Shown here piece after piece: positions 46,685 through 59,297 of a DNA stretch of 64,000 bases (positions within the stretch are counted from its first letter, which is position 1; every line of letters starts with the position of its first letter). The translations under genes and the position numbers were made by a program. The notes under the pieces were generated by a model that was given only the letters and a program-made list of their open reading frames with translations, did not search any database and was not told the origin of the DNA. Origin of the DNA: Maylandia zebra (Eukaryota; Chordata; Actinopteri; Cichliformes; Cichlidae); NCBI RefSeq assembly GCF_041146795.1, contig NC_135186.1:36778867-36842866 (forward strand). The letters are read 5' to 3'.

Positions 46685-49600
46685 ATTCTTTCCCTTAGGG
46701 GTCGTCACAGCAGATGATCTGCCTCCATCTCACTGTGTCCCTGCATCCTCCTCTGTTACTCCAACCACCAGCTCCATATTCAACAGCCTTTGCCCAAGAT
46801 ATCCACTCTCACTCTCCTACACACATCATAACCACCTCAGCCTTTCCTCCCTGACTCTGAGCCCTCCCTCTGATGCACTAATTTCTAATGCTGTTCATCC
46901 TGCTCACTCCTAGTCAACATCTGAACATCTTCAGCTCTGCCTCCTGTACAACCAAACATCACAATGGGCCTCACTACAATCTTTTAAACCTTCCCTTTCA
47001 CTATTGCTGCTCTCCTTCTGTCACTAATCACCCCGACACTCATGTCCACCCTCCTTGCACTAACACACTCAAAATAACAAAAATTAATTGTTTGTTTTAC
47101 TGAGCTTCTGCTGTTATGATGTACCCACTCATTCAAGCTTTTAAAGTAAAGTGTGGGTTAGCGACTTCTTAATAGTCCCTTTGTTATGAGTCTGATCTGT
47201 GGAAATCCGATGAGTGGATGATTCATTTAAGTTCCCACAGCAGTTCAGCCAACATACAGGAAACTTTCAGATACTGGTGGTGATTTTTTTTCCAGGATTT
47301 TAATAAAGTATTTAACTTTGTTATGATTTTTAATCCACCAAATAACAACAAAAAAAGGAACAGACTTATATTAAATGAAGTAACACTGACTCATTGCCTT
47401 AAAGATATGCAACCAGCTGTGCTCATGTGTGAATTCAAAAAGCCCAACCTTTCCTGTGGTGCGTAAATATCCTCTAATTTGTAGCTAAACAAAAGCTAAT
47501 TTTGAATGTGGAAATGATAAAGATTTTTGGGAGAACATACTTCAAATTTAATGGTGTACTAAAAGTTTGTCCTCCTTTTAGGTACACGGCCACCATTGAG
47601 AAGATTGATTATGACAAAGAGCGGGTCCTGATCCACTATCTGCAGTGGAGCCGTCGCCATGACGAGTGGTTTCAGTGGAACTCACCGTACCTGCGGCCGA
47701 AGGAGCGAGTCAGCCTGAGGAGGCAGGGCCTGAATCCAACGCGATCACAGCCGGTATAGAACATGTTAGACGTACACAGATGTTTCTTTTTAAATAGTTT
47801 TTAAAACATCGGTATCAGTGTCATGGCAGGGATGCTGATACTGAATAAGATTTTATTTTTCTAAGATGCATGAACTGAAATAATATATTTAATTCCTGCA
47901 TATAAATCCTAGATACTCTGCATTTGAAGTAAATGTGAAAATATCAGAGCCTGTACTACAACTTGGTTCATCGTATCCACAATATATTTCTGTTATCATT
48001 TACCCCACCATCAGTCAGGACGTGGACAGACGATGAGGCTATCATTTTAAATACATTTGAGGAGGTTAGGCTCATAATACAGACTGACAGTGAAGCAGCT
48101 GCTGTGGACAGAGCAGCAGAAACTGGGTGTGTGTTTTAGGGCTGCCACGATTAGTCGACTAGTCACGATTATGTCGACTATCAAAAATTTCGATGACAAA
48201 TTTAATAGTCAACGCGTCGTTTGAAGCTTTGTAAGATCCAGAAAGACGCAGGAATAAATATTAGGATTTAAGAGTGTAATAGCGGACTGAAACAGAAGGT
48301 GGCAGCACTGCATGTACAAAGATGCCAGCTGCCATTAAACCCCGAAGAAGAAGAAGAAGCTGTCTCCAGTATCATAGCTGTTGTCCAAATTTACGGGCTG
48401 CATCGTTAGGAGGCAGCGTTTGATTACGTTACAGCGACGCGACGAAGGCTTTCCAAATTTGAAGATTTCTCCAAATGCGTCCTACTTTTCCCCGAATTTG
48501 AAGGATGAGTCGGATGTATCCTTCCTGGCCCAAATGATCCCAGAATTCATAGCACGACCCAGCCAATTCCTGTTTCCAACAATGGCAGCAGCTACATAGT
48601 TTTAATATTACTCTTTCTGGGTCACAAAATAAACTTTTAACACATTTTTAGGCGAGAATGTAGCTGTGCAAACTTCAAATGTCTGCTCGGTTTATGAAGA
48701 CATCACAAATTTGTAAAAGTGCCCCGACGTTTTCGGAGACTTCTGCTACCCACCCGCTCGATAGCTGGAGGGTTCTAGGCTCACTAGAGCCGGCGTAAAA
48801 CACCAGACACTACCTGTTATATTTTAGATGGCAAGGAGCAGACGGCTGAGTTTATTAAACTCCACCGAGACAAAATTCATTAAAAGTTTAATAAACTATC
48901 ATCTTGTCTTTAGTTAGCACAGACCTTAAACACTTAAAGCTGTAAGTTAATGATAGTTATATAAGAGCAGATGCATCCTGGTGCAATAAGCTGTAAGTTT
49001 TACAGCCAATGGATGATGATCTAACTAGTCGACTATCAAAATAATTGTTTGTGGCAGCCCTAGTGTGTTTTAATAATGTTGGTCAAGAAGACTAGAAAGA
49101 TTATGACAATAATAAGTTGAAGCTAGGAGAATGTTGACTGCGTAAGCTAACAGATGTTTTCTCTGCGACTCAGACGTTTGTTTCAGGCTCAAAGGTTCTG
49201 GCCTGTTGGACCGACTGTCGTTTCTACCCGGCCAAAATCCTCCGTGTCAACAAGGACGGTGAGGTTCAGCTGTGACCTTTTACCTCTGCTGTTTTTCTAC
49301 TGTATTCTACTGCTGGTTGATTTACTGATTTTGGGGGGGGGGGGAGGGGGAAGGTCAGTGCAGCTGTTTATCACAAGGTTGTCTGATAAATCACTAAGCA
49401 CCTACCATCTGCACCCCTCACTAACTTTTGGCTATTCAATGGACCCATGCATATGTTTTCTTTCATAGTATATATCGTAACGATTCAGATTTAGCTTGCT
49501 TCTGCACTTAAGAAGTAAGGCGGTCTTAATAATACTGGGAAAAAAATGAGGTGAGAGGCCCAAAATTTCAGCCCACCCCTCTGTGCTTCTTGTTCCAGTA

Positions 49601-52600
49601 ACTTGACTAGTATGGAGGTCGGATTGTGTGTGGGTTCATTAATTACACTAAGTTACTCTACAATATAAGTCAGCTAATCCTGAGTGCTTTTCCTGATTCA
49701 ATGATATTAATGATATAATGCTGCTTACATTATTTTTACAGTTGAAGCTGATACATTGGACTGTTAAAAGCGTTTCATTAAAGAAAAGTCAAATAAATCC
49801 TGATTAATTCATACTAAAAACTCTGGTTTGGAGTCGAGTTGCTGCCTGAGGTGGGAGAGGTGAGGTATCTCTGGGCTTTGTTTGAGGCACTTAGGTGGAG
49901 ATTGAAGCAGGAGATTGACAGAAGGGCTGGTGCAGCTGGGTCCGGTCTGTTGTGAAGAGGGAGCTGAGCTTGAAGGCGAAGCTGTCAATTTACTGGTTGA
50001 TCTACATTCCCTCTCTCATATGTGACCCCGAGCTGTGGGTAGTTACCAGAAAATAAGATTGTGCATTCAAGTGGCAAAAATTGGGCTCTCCCTTCAGACA
50101 GAGCTCAGAGCACAGCCGTGCTCCTTTGCATCAAAAGGTGCCGGTTGAAGTGGTTCGGTCGGCTCTGACCCAGATAAGCTCAGTGAATGGATGGGCGTCT
50201 TTTATGTCCTCCCTTCATGCTGTTTGACTCCCGCTGTCCGTCTTTGGGTTGTTTGTGCTGCGTTCCTGTTGTTACTGAAGCGAATCGGCTGTTTTTGGAA
50301 CATGATTGATCTAAACCTGGTGTTTGTGTTTTCCTGTGTCAGACTCCTACACAGTGCGATTCTATGATGGCGTGGTTCGGACTGTGAAGCCCACCAAAGT
50401 CAAACCTTTCCAGGAAGTAAGAAATGCTTCTCTCTAATTGGTCCTCGTCTACTCAGTGTTTCACACAATCACAACGTCTTTGATCCTTAATGTGTTTGTT
50501 TTTGTTTGTTTGTCGTTCTTAGAAATCCAGATCTGAGAAAAGTGCTGTGGGAAGCGAGGGATGGGAGGAAGGTGAGAGTGAGGAGGAGGAAGGAGGAGAA
50601 GGACAGGAAGAAGAAGAGGAGGAGGAGAAAAAGGAGGAAGAGGAGGCAGATGAGAAGGTGACAACAGAAGAGACCGATGCAGCTTTGGAGAGGGAGGAGG
50701 ACAGGAAGAGGAAGGCAGAACCTTCATCCTCAAATCCACCTGCCAAGAAGAAAACAGATGACAGTAAGTAAGATGACCTCTGACCCCAAGCGCCCGCACA
50801 CTGTAGATCTGTCCAGATGTTTGGAGGCTCTGCAGCTCGTCAGCAGGAGCAAATTAAAATGGTTAACAATGGTCTGTCTCTCTTCCAGGCAGAAGCAGTG
50901 GAACTCAGAATCAGCCAATCACAGCTAACTCCACCCCCCCAGCAGCAGCAGCACTTAACCCTGCCCACATAGACAGAGGTACACTTATCTCTGTAAACAG
51001 ATATCTGCACAGGAATATGGAGAATACATAAAGGGTTTCTGGTTTCCACTTGTAGTCCGGGTTGAGTATGCACGAAAAAGTGAGGTCCTGTTTGCCGAAA
51101 TGAAACCTGAAAACCTTCAGCTACAATGTAACAACAACTTAGGCTTTTATAAGCTTTTCTAAATATGTCTGCATTAGAAAAGCCACAACTGGGGCAGGGG
51201 GCTGCAAGTCTCATCCAGAATATCAACAGACGACACCGGCGGCTCTGCACCAGCAAATCCTACAGCAGCAGACTCACTGATGGTGCCTGAAGTCGACAGA
51301 GGAGGACTTTAGACATGCGTGTATTGGTCCAAACATGAGAACTCCACAGAACATGTGCACATTTTACATGGTTCTCTTAGCTTTAAGACGATGTCTGTGG
51401 GGACTGTCTCACTCAGGAGGACAGCAGACATAGTTCTTATTAGACCTGGGTGAGATGGACAAAACTGGAACATGTTTTTCATACCAGTCAAATCACTATT
51501 TCTGTCCAGCTTAAAGATGACCTCTACTCCAAAGTGAAGATAAAATGTTAATTTTGACTTAAATATTAATTATTTTGTGTCACACATTGAACGTGACTAA
51601 TGTGCTGTAGAATATTATACAGGTGTACTTTGAGTACATAGTGCTAGTGTATGTGAGCATATAATAAAGTAAAATCTTAATTTTGACCGGTAAGAACATT
51701 CAAGCCAACCCGAGGATAAAACCACGGTGAATGTGAGAAAATCCAGTTCTTAACAGATGAAACACAGTTTAACTTTGTTCGCAGGTGCTTCTCTTATTTG
51801 GATCAGTAAGTGGTTATGCTTCTGTAACGTACTTGACCTGTTTGTTTTATTTAATCTTTGTTTCAGATGTCCTGCTGGAGCGTCAGGCTCACCTTCCCAC
51901 CACACACAAGTTCAGCAGAGAACCATGTAAGTCCCTCAGTCCTCCACATAAACACAAAAGGTTAGAACGTCTCGATGCATGCTCAATCATCCAGGTAAGT
52001 AAATCCCAGGACTGCTACGACCAGATGAACAGAATCAAACTTTGGGGACAAAAGTTTAGAGTTTAAAAGTTGTTTTTTTTTGTCTAATGAAAAAAGTAGG
52101 ACAGATAAAGACTGTCGGCTGCTCAATCCACACTTGTAATGGGGCGGGAACAGATTGAACATGAAAGGATATCAAATGTTTTAATTGAGAAAATTTGATG
52201 GAAGCGACACCTCTCAAGAGAACATGTACAGGGTGATGTTTCCTCTGTGTCTTAAACATCTCCGAGCCAAGGAGACCAGCAGCTGGACTCTTGGAAGAGG
52301 AATCTTGTCCCATTTTTAGGTTAAAGCTGCTCAGCAGTCCTGGCTCTTCTTTGGTGTCACCATGCTCCAAATGTTTTCAGCCGTGCTGTTGGAATCGATG
52401 CTTTATGTGATTTTAGCATTGTTGTGCTGAAACATGAAGAAGATGTAGAAGTCAGAGATGCAGGCTTTTAAACTGAGCGCTGATATTGAGCCACAGGGTC
52501 TCCCTTCTCTTTTTCCAAAAGTCATTAAAACATTTGTCTGACATCGGAACAGTTTTCTGTGAGTTTTGGTTCAGAGAAGACGACGTTGTTTCTGACCGTG

Positions 52601-55600
52601 TTTAGATGTGGCGACGTGTTTGCATGATCTTTAACCTGCTGCCTGAGGGCCTGAAGATCACGAGCATCGATGCTGAATTTCAGCCTCCATCCACACGCAG
52701 ATACTTCTCCAAATAATCTATAATAATAATTTATGATTTTATTTTATTGTAGATGATGAGACATTTAAAGTCTTCACAATCTCACATTGAGAAACATTAT
52801 TGTGAAATTGTTCAGTTTGTAGACAGTTCTTTGCAGATTGCTGAACCTCTTTAGTTCTGAGAACGTCTGCCTCTCTTTATACCGACCTGCTGCTAATTAA
52901 CCAGATGAGGTGCAACACGTTCCTCCAGCTGATCCTTTCTTACTGTCACTCACTTCTCCAGCGTTTTGTTGTCTGAAGCATTTAATGAAATGGTAAAATG
53001 TCTCAGTTGAAATATTTAACTTGTTTTCTGCTTTATTGTGAATAAAATTCATAAGATTTGCAAATCATTGCACAGCATCCAAACTTTTGTGGAACTGTGG
53101 TTTTTCTTCAGCTCCAGAGGAATTTTAGATGCCGTCTTAAATTGACAAATTGTGCTTCTGAGCAGACATTTAATGTAGCTTCCTGTCCTCTCTTCGTGCT
53201 TGGGGTTACAATACAAAGGCATATTATCAGTGTGCAGCTGCTCCCTTCTTCTTTCTAAGCATGAAAGTGCTGAGGTTTCCTAATCCAGTCCCACAGCAGT
53301 TAGAAACACTCGGTGTGTCCTCTCCTCTCAGTGTACAGGGTGATAAAGAACCAGCCTCCACCCATCCTCTCCATTGAGCTGGACCACAACCCCTTCAAGT
53401 GCCCTGCTCCCGGGTGCACTAAGTCATTCAGGAAGGCGAGCCTGCTGCACTACCACATCAAGTACTACCACACCGACCAGCAGCTGGAGGAGCAAAGCAG
53501 CGCGGAGGAGGCCGTGAGGTCGCTTTATGTCCCACGGATTAGATACGGTGAGCAGAGGGCGGTGAGTTTAACGCTGACTGGAGCTATTTTGGGGTTTTTT
53601 AGGAGGAAGCGATCTTTTTCAGAGGGTGGCGACTTGGTGTCAGACAGGAGGAGTGAGAACTCGACCAGCGGAGAACATGGCATCATGGGAACAGGTACAG
53701 AGCAGAGCACAACATCAGCACATAGGAGCAGAAAACTAGGCCAACCAGCAGCGTTGGTGTCATTTCTCTCATGTGTGCCTGTTAGTAGAAGCCAAGAAGG
53801 ATGGGGGGAAGGAGAAAACGGGAGGACTGGATAAGAAGGAGAGGAAGAACTTCCTGCGAATCAAACTGAAGAAGAAGAAAAAGAAGAAGAAGAAGAAGAA
53901 AAGTCAGACGGGTGAGACTCATTGTGTCTGTTGACCTTCTTAAACTGAGATTAACAGGTTTGTAAGATATTTGGAGCCTAAAATCAGAGGTCTGCCCTCA
54001 TCTAACAGTTTGAAGTTCGCTGTAGAAGTGTCATATTTTACCATCCATTTTCTTTCACTTATCTAAGTCAGAGTCATGGGGGAGGTCAGGTTGTCCCAGC
54101 TTCCACAGGGCGAGAGGCAGGGTACACCCTGCATAGGTCACCAGTGTGTCGCAGGGCTGACAGAGACAAACAACTATTCAGACTCACATTCACACCTGTG
54201 CCCAGTTTAGCATCACCAATTAACCTAACCCCACTAACTGCATGTCTTTGGACTTTGAGGAAGACAGGACCCCCCAAACACGGGGAGATCATGCAGTCTC
54301 CATCCATTTCAGCTACACTGGCTTCCTGTTGAATTTCAGTATATTTTAAGATCCTGGTCTTGACATTTAGAGCCTTGCATGGACTGGCACCAGCTTACAT
54401 CTCCGATCCGCTACAGCCCGATGTCCCCAGCAGGTCCCTGAGGTCATCTGATCAGGACTATAAAACAGACTAAGATGAGAACTAAGGGTCACAGAGCTTT
54501 TAGCCACTGTGGACTCTCTCCCTCAGACATTAAGACTGTGGACTCGGTCGTTGTTTTTAAAAAAACAACTCAAAACTCACCTTTTAAAACAGTTTTTAGT
54601 TAAATTTCTGCCTGTTTTATATTGTCTGTTTTACATTTTTATTATTTGTTATCTTATGTGCAGCACGTTGTGATTCTGTCTAGAAAGGTGCTACATAAAT
54701 AAAATTGTATTTATTATTTATCTTCAACTCACATTTTATCTGTTATTGCACTTATTGCATCCTCAAATTTAAATAGAGTCCCATCTGACAGAAGTGTGAA
54801 CCTGCGCATTAGTAACACTGCAGAAAATGAACTGCAGCGTGTTTGGCTCAGATTTGCTGTTGAGGGCGTTTTGGCTGCTCACAAACACGAGTGTAACGGG
54901 AAAGTAAAAACATTTATGTTTTGTTGGAAACGCTGCAGACGAAGCTAAAGCACCTTCACCACCTGTTTGTGATTTAAAACTCCTCTTTTTCAGCTGCTTC
55001 TCATTAGTTGTTGTCATTACTGTGAGTTACTGAGCACCAGAACAAGGTTGACAGCGTCCATGCGAGCACCGAGCGTCCAATCATTTTGTTGCTTCTCTCT
55101 TCTTCTCATCAGGTTTCTGCAGCAGCGACGATGAGAGCTCAGACAGACCTCCGATCACTCTCAAGCTCTCAACTGAACATCACAACACACACATGCAAGG
55201 TGGGAAAACACACACACATTAATATCACAAACACTGATACGATGTAAAAATTCAAAAACTGAGTTTCTGTACTTTTAGCCGACGATGGCAGCGATTGGTC
55301 AACGCTGACAGCAGAGAGTGGAGAAGACACGCCCTCCTGGCCTGTTGGCACGGAGACGGAGGAGTGTGAGGTGGTGAGGTGTGTGTGCGAGGTGGACGAG
55401 GAGAATGACTTCATGATCCAGGTGAGACACACACAGGAATGATTTGTCTGTAGCTGCTTTTAAAACGAATCCACAGAACTGACAAACAAGTCTGAAAGGA
55501 GAGAAATGAATCATGGGAAATATTTTACATCATTCATGTCCATCAGGTTCTGTTCAATGTGAAAATTTTGTCTTTATTAGGACTTCTTTTGTCACTGAAG

Positions 55601-58600
55601 GCCTTTGTGTCAGGAATGCTCAGAAACACAGGATTGTTTCGTGATGCTGCTGTGACGTGATCCCAGTGTTTTCTCTGTGTGTGTCTGTAGTGCGAGTCGT
55701 GTCTGTGCTGGCAGCACGGGACCTGTATGGGTTTATACGAGGACAACGTCCCACACAACTACATCTGCTACTACTGCAGACAGACCGCAGGTAGGATTCA
55801 CACTGTGAGCACTTACTGCTGTGCCGAGCCTGTGAAAGAAAGCAGGTAAAGGTGGATTATTTGATAGTTGGTGTAATATAAAACTCAAAGCTTGCATTTT
55901 ATATGTTACAGCAAAGGCCTGGAAAAGTTCCTCGACCCCTTGTCGAGTGGTCGTAGGATAGCTCTCTGTGTTTAGGTGAAAGTCAAAGTGTGTGTTTGTA
56001 TTGTAACCTTTTCTGACTGGTTGGAGAAGGACATGTGACTTATGTGTGTTTGTACCTCAGTGAGTGTGTGAGGCTTCGACGACACGAGCTCCACAGCTCA
56101 GGCTGAAGCCGTTTTCAGAGACCTGCTGGCTCTCTGTGGGTTCCTGTGTGGTGCTCGTGCTTCTCCTCTCATCTTGTTTTCATCTGTAATCCTCATTGGT
56201 CCAGGTTGGCGGTGTGCTCAGCGTTTCCGGTCTGAGCCCGACTTGTTGAAATCCGGTCACATGTTTGGCCTGTCGTGTGTGAAGGAGAACTACTCGGAGG
56301 TCAACGCCTCCAAGATCTCACACACCAGCCACCTGCTGGCGCACACGTACGGCATCAGCCAGGTCCTCAGCGCCCTGCAACTCAAAATCAGCCTGCTGCG
56401 GTGAGTGCGATCGCTCCGGCGGCTCGGCTCATCTGTTCGAGCCCGCAGAGACGTTAGCTCGGTCTGACTGTGGCCGTCTTTCCCCGCAGCTCGCCGTCCC
56501 ACCCCGACCAGCAGCTGTGGAGGTCACCGTGGAAGCAGGAGGAGAGGCACAGACTGACGTCCAGCCCGAGAGGAGAGCCGCCCGTCTGCTACGTCAGCAG
56601 CGAGCACTGCTATCAGAAGCCTGGAGCATCATGGGAAAAAGGAGAGGAGCAGGAGAAAGAGAGGCCGATGGTGACGGTGAAGCAAGAGCGCAGTGGCGAG
56701 GAGAAGGTAGAGACTCAGCAGACACTCGTGTAGCCTTTTAACTGTTCACACGTTTCCTACTCAGAAAGCCGAAACAGTCGTTCACAAGTGCTCACCAACT
56801 CGCTCCACTGCCCGAGGTAACAGGACACAAAACATTTTCATTTATTTGTGCTGTTCACACTGATGGGGGGGAAACGGACGACCGAATGAGTCGTACATGA
56901 GCAATAAACTCTAAGCTCGGATTTCACTCCTGCATTAAGGCTGAACATCATAAAATCAGAGCTGATTATTTTGAGCAAAGACGATGAATCTCTTTTTCTG
57001 TCTCCTCAAAGCTCTTCTCTGCTGTGAATTTGAGACGCGTGAATCTTCAGCTGTTGGGAGGTTTAGGTGTAGTAAAAAAAACAAAGCCTGGCTCACTGAG
57101 ACCTTGAGCAGAAGCAGCGCCTCACGCTCGCAGCGCTAAGCTCCTGCTGTTGCTATGAGACCAGTGAAGACCAGTTAGAAGCTCATTCTGGTGAATGTGG
57201 AACTATTTTTACCTTTTACTGAGTGTGAGGGGGGGGGAGCGAGAGCTGCAGAGGATACTCTGTGAAGATACACCAACAGAAAAGCTGTAACAGGCTTCCT
57301 CTGCACAATCACACAGCCAGAGATTTTACAAACGTAAGGCTCGTCGGGTAGATCATGAAAACCTGTCATCTGTTTGATTTCATGGGGACTTTGTCGTTTT
57401 TCAGACCAGTTTCTGATCCTGAATTGTTTTATTTCTCTTAACTGTTGTAGAATTCTTGTAGAATAGAAAGAATACATCATTAGTAGCAACGAAATGGAGC
57501 TAAAAATAAACGATTGATGGAGAATCAATAAGTGAAATGAGCAGATCACAGTGAATTTACTTAAGTGGACCAGAAGACAAGATGTGAGATGTAAGAGAGA
57601 TTCTTACATCCAGAGAGGGTCACGGAAATAAAAGGTTTCGACAGGTGAGCCTGTGGAGGGATTGTACGCTCCTCCTGTGATTGGCTCATGACTCTGTTGC
57701 CACCGGTGTCTTTTTCCTGCAGTAGAGGCTGTGGCCGTAAACTGTCTTTGAATTTTTATCTCAATCTTAAGGAGATCACCTGTAAAAAAGAAAATAATTA
57801 TTTATTTATTACAGAATAAGCAGGCCATGACTTGTAAAACCTAAATTTCATATTAAATTGTAAAGTTACTGAAATATAAACTGGAGATGTAATCTAATAA
57901 TATTCTAATTTCAGTTCGGCTATTAGATGAAAATCGATAAAAACTGAAAAATGTCCACCTGACCCTTCAGAATCAGCTGATCTCTTTGAACTTTTTAAAT
58001 ACAGCAGAAACTGCAGGACTCAGAATCCAAAGCCAGCTTCATTATCTGTTTAACCAACTCTGAGCATCACGGCTTGTATTGTAGCTGCAAGAGGTTTAAC
58101 ACTGTGATGTAACAGAAACAAGGACCTGGGGTTCTGTGGGGGCGAGGGGGAGGCCTCATTTTCTCCAGAAAAGGGAATTTTCAAGCATCATTGGCAGAGT
58201 GTCGTTATTCAAACCTGCTCTCCAAGTTTGTCAAATTCACTGAAAAACGAATTAGTCTTCGTGTGTCTCTGGCTGCTGTTTGTTAAAAGCATCTGTCATT
58301 CTCTCCGTGTAGGAAATAAAACCTGAAGATGTCAACAGGAGCGCAGCTCACACCGCCGCAGACAGAGACGCCACCGCACTCACAGATGTGCACAACATAA
58401 AAACAGAGAATCACGCAGGCGGCGGCGAGCAGGCGCACACTCGGACGTGCGCAGCGGAGCCTCGCGCGGCGTCGGTGGCCGAGTGTCAGCTGAACCTGCT
58501 GGAGCACATCGAGTCCCTGCACCAGCAGATCAGCGCCAGGATGGACGTGATCGAGAGAGAGCTGGACGGTAACGCACACGTTGAATGTAAAAGACAGAGT

Positions 58601-59297
58601 TGCACACAACACTCCACATTAATCATCATTCAGTGTTATTAAAATAGTCACGGTGGCTTCGTCTGGTTACGAAAGCAGAGAGAAATATTTAGAGAAAGAA
58701 GCAAGTAAGTAATTATCCACCGCGAGTTAGAGCCATTCTAGCTGGAGGAGAATAATTACTGAGGCGTGGGAGGAAGAAGAGAGAAGGTTCGGTTTTTGCG
58801 TCGCTTCACTTGGAGGGGTCGTGAAGCTCATGCATCCTGATCGCCGTGTTCCTGCCTGCTGCTCCACTTTCACCGTATTGATTATTTAGACCTGACATTA
58901 TTGTGAAAAAGTATCTATCGCATCTTCATTGCATGTTTGGCCTTTAATTTAATTGGGATTAGAGAAGTCTCGCTTCACTGCTGTACATCATGTATCTTGT
59001 GTGACTGACAGCAGCGCGGGCCTGAGCGTGATACAGCAACGCTGGGTTGGACGTGATGAGGCGTCAGAGTCGTGCTGTGCTCCTAAGTTACACCTCGGTG
59101 TTAGTTTGTGTCCACATGTGCTCGCTGCTGGTCGTAAAACTCGCTCTTCTCTGTCTTCAGTTCTAGAGTCCTGGTTGGACCACTCCGGCGAGCTCGAGCC
59201 TCCTGACCCTCTGTCCCGCCTCCCGCAGCTCAAACAGCGAATCAAACGGCTGCTGTGTGACCTGTGCACCGTGAGGCGCCTGTCGGTCTGCCGCTGA
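46489..59297 (+). CDS. phf20: PHF20-like chromatin reader (Tudor-Tudor-C2H2-PHD)
   Basis: Sixteen exons join in frame to 2,427 nt (808 residues): 46,489-46,568; 47,582-47,753; 49,174-49,258; 50,343-50,416; 50,523-50,763; 50,889-50,978; 51,867-51,926; 53,332-53,694; 53,786-53,911; 55,113-55,199; 55,279-55,421; 55,691-55,790; 56,205-56,400; 56,490-56,706; 58,313-58,568; 59,161-59,297. PHF20 reads methyl-lysine in the nuclear MOF-NSL acetyltransferase complex. Tudor 1 (residues 8-80) has [14 protein letters not shown] and [18 protein letters not shown]. Tudor 2 (85-137) has [15 protein letters not shown] and [12 protein letters not shown]. The C2H2 finger is C291/C296/H309/H314. The PHD is C494, C496, C508, C511, H516, C519, C533, C536. 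The C-terminus [20 protein letters not shown] is near-invariant in PHF20 and PHF20L1. Human PHF20 is about 1,012 residues; the Tudor-to-finger linker is shorter, acidic and lacks an AT hook. The finger favours PHF20 over PHF20L1. The 3' boundary of the finger exon is less certain. Confidence 0.93.
46596..46681. repeat. (CA)n microsatellite
   Basis: About 43 CA units, one CG interruption, starting 28 bases after the first PHF20 coding exon. It borders an RTE-type LINE fragment, a common association for that family's tail. Confidence 0.95.
46690..47060 (-). mobile_element. RTE/Expander-type LINE fragment
   Basis: GTCGTCACAGCAGATGATCT, GCCTCCATCTCACTGTGTCC and CATCATAACCACCTCAGCCT occur in the order of the reverse complement of a common fish RTE element's 3' coding end. 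No open frame remains. It lies in PHF20 coding intron 1. Confidence 0.5.
48137..49062. mobile_element. Non-autonomous hAT element with 8-bp target duplication
   Basis: Termini TAGGGCTGCCACGATTAGTC and, at the other end, TTGTGGCAGCCCTA form inverted repeats with a shared GACTAGT/CGACTA subterminal motif. GTGTGTTT is present directly outside both ends (48,129-48,136 and 49,063-49,070), the 8-base duplication of hAT insertion. The 926-base interior has no transposase frame. A GAAGAAGAAG tract occurs near 48,345. It lies in PHF20 coding intron 2. Confidence 0.9.
49840..50175 (+). mobile_element. LINE fragment (same family as 1-311)
   Basis: GAGGTATCTCTGGGCTTTGT, GAGCTTGAAGGCGAAGCTGT, GAGCTGTGGGTAGTTACC and GGCTCTCCCTTCAGACAGAG match the segment just 5' of the LRWFGHL motif in the family at the left edge of the window. 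It ends TTGAAGTGGTTCGGTCGGCT and then jumps to a short ATGGATGGGCG, so the C-terminus is deleted. All frames are broken. Confidence 0.6.
52380..53080. repeat. Transposon-like repeat in PHF20 intron
   Basis: TTTTCTGTGAGTTTTGGTTC, AACCTGCTGCCTGAGGGCCT and TGAAGATCACGAGCATCGAT, followed by an AT-rich end with TGCAAATCATTGCA, resemble the reverse-complement coding end of a fish DNA transposon family. The part at 52,850-52,945 is shared with 30,290-30,400. No open frame. Confidence 0.4.
54035..54300. repeat. Dispersed teleost repeat
   Basis: CATCCATTTTCTTTCACTTA, GGGCGAGAGGCAGGGTACAC, TCGCAGGGCTGACAGAGACA and CACCAATTAACCTAACCCC are the ordered hallmarks of a very abundant fish repeat, here in a PHF20 intron. 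A second copy is at 35,826. Confidence 0.75.
54305..54715 (+). mobile_element. LINE 3'-end fragment
   Basis: Plus-strand frames contain [14 protein letters not shown] (TACACTGGCTTCCTGTTGAA), then sequence reading [15 protein letters not shown] and [14 protein letters not shown], ending with AGAAAGGTGCTACATAAATA and an AAAATTG tail. This is the C-terminal end of a fish L2/Rex1-class element with several frameshifts. Confidence 0.55.

Noticed and set aside
46383..46708. Frames rich in HTHTHT or CVCVCV near the PHF20 start exon
   Set aside because: They are readings of the CA microsatellite.
50461..50799. Minus-strand serine/proline-rich frame
   Set aside because: Antisense of the Glu-rich PHF20 linker exon.
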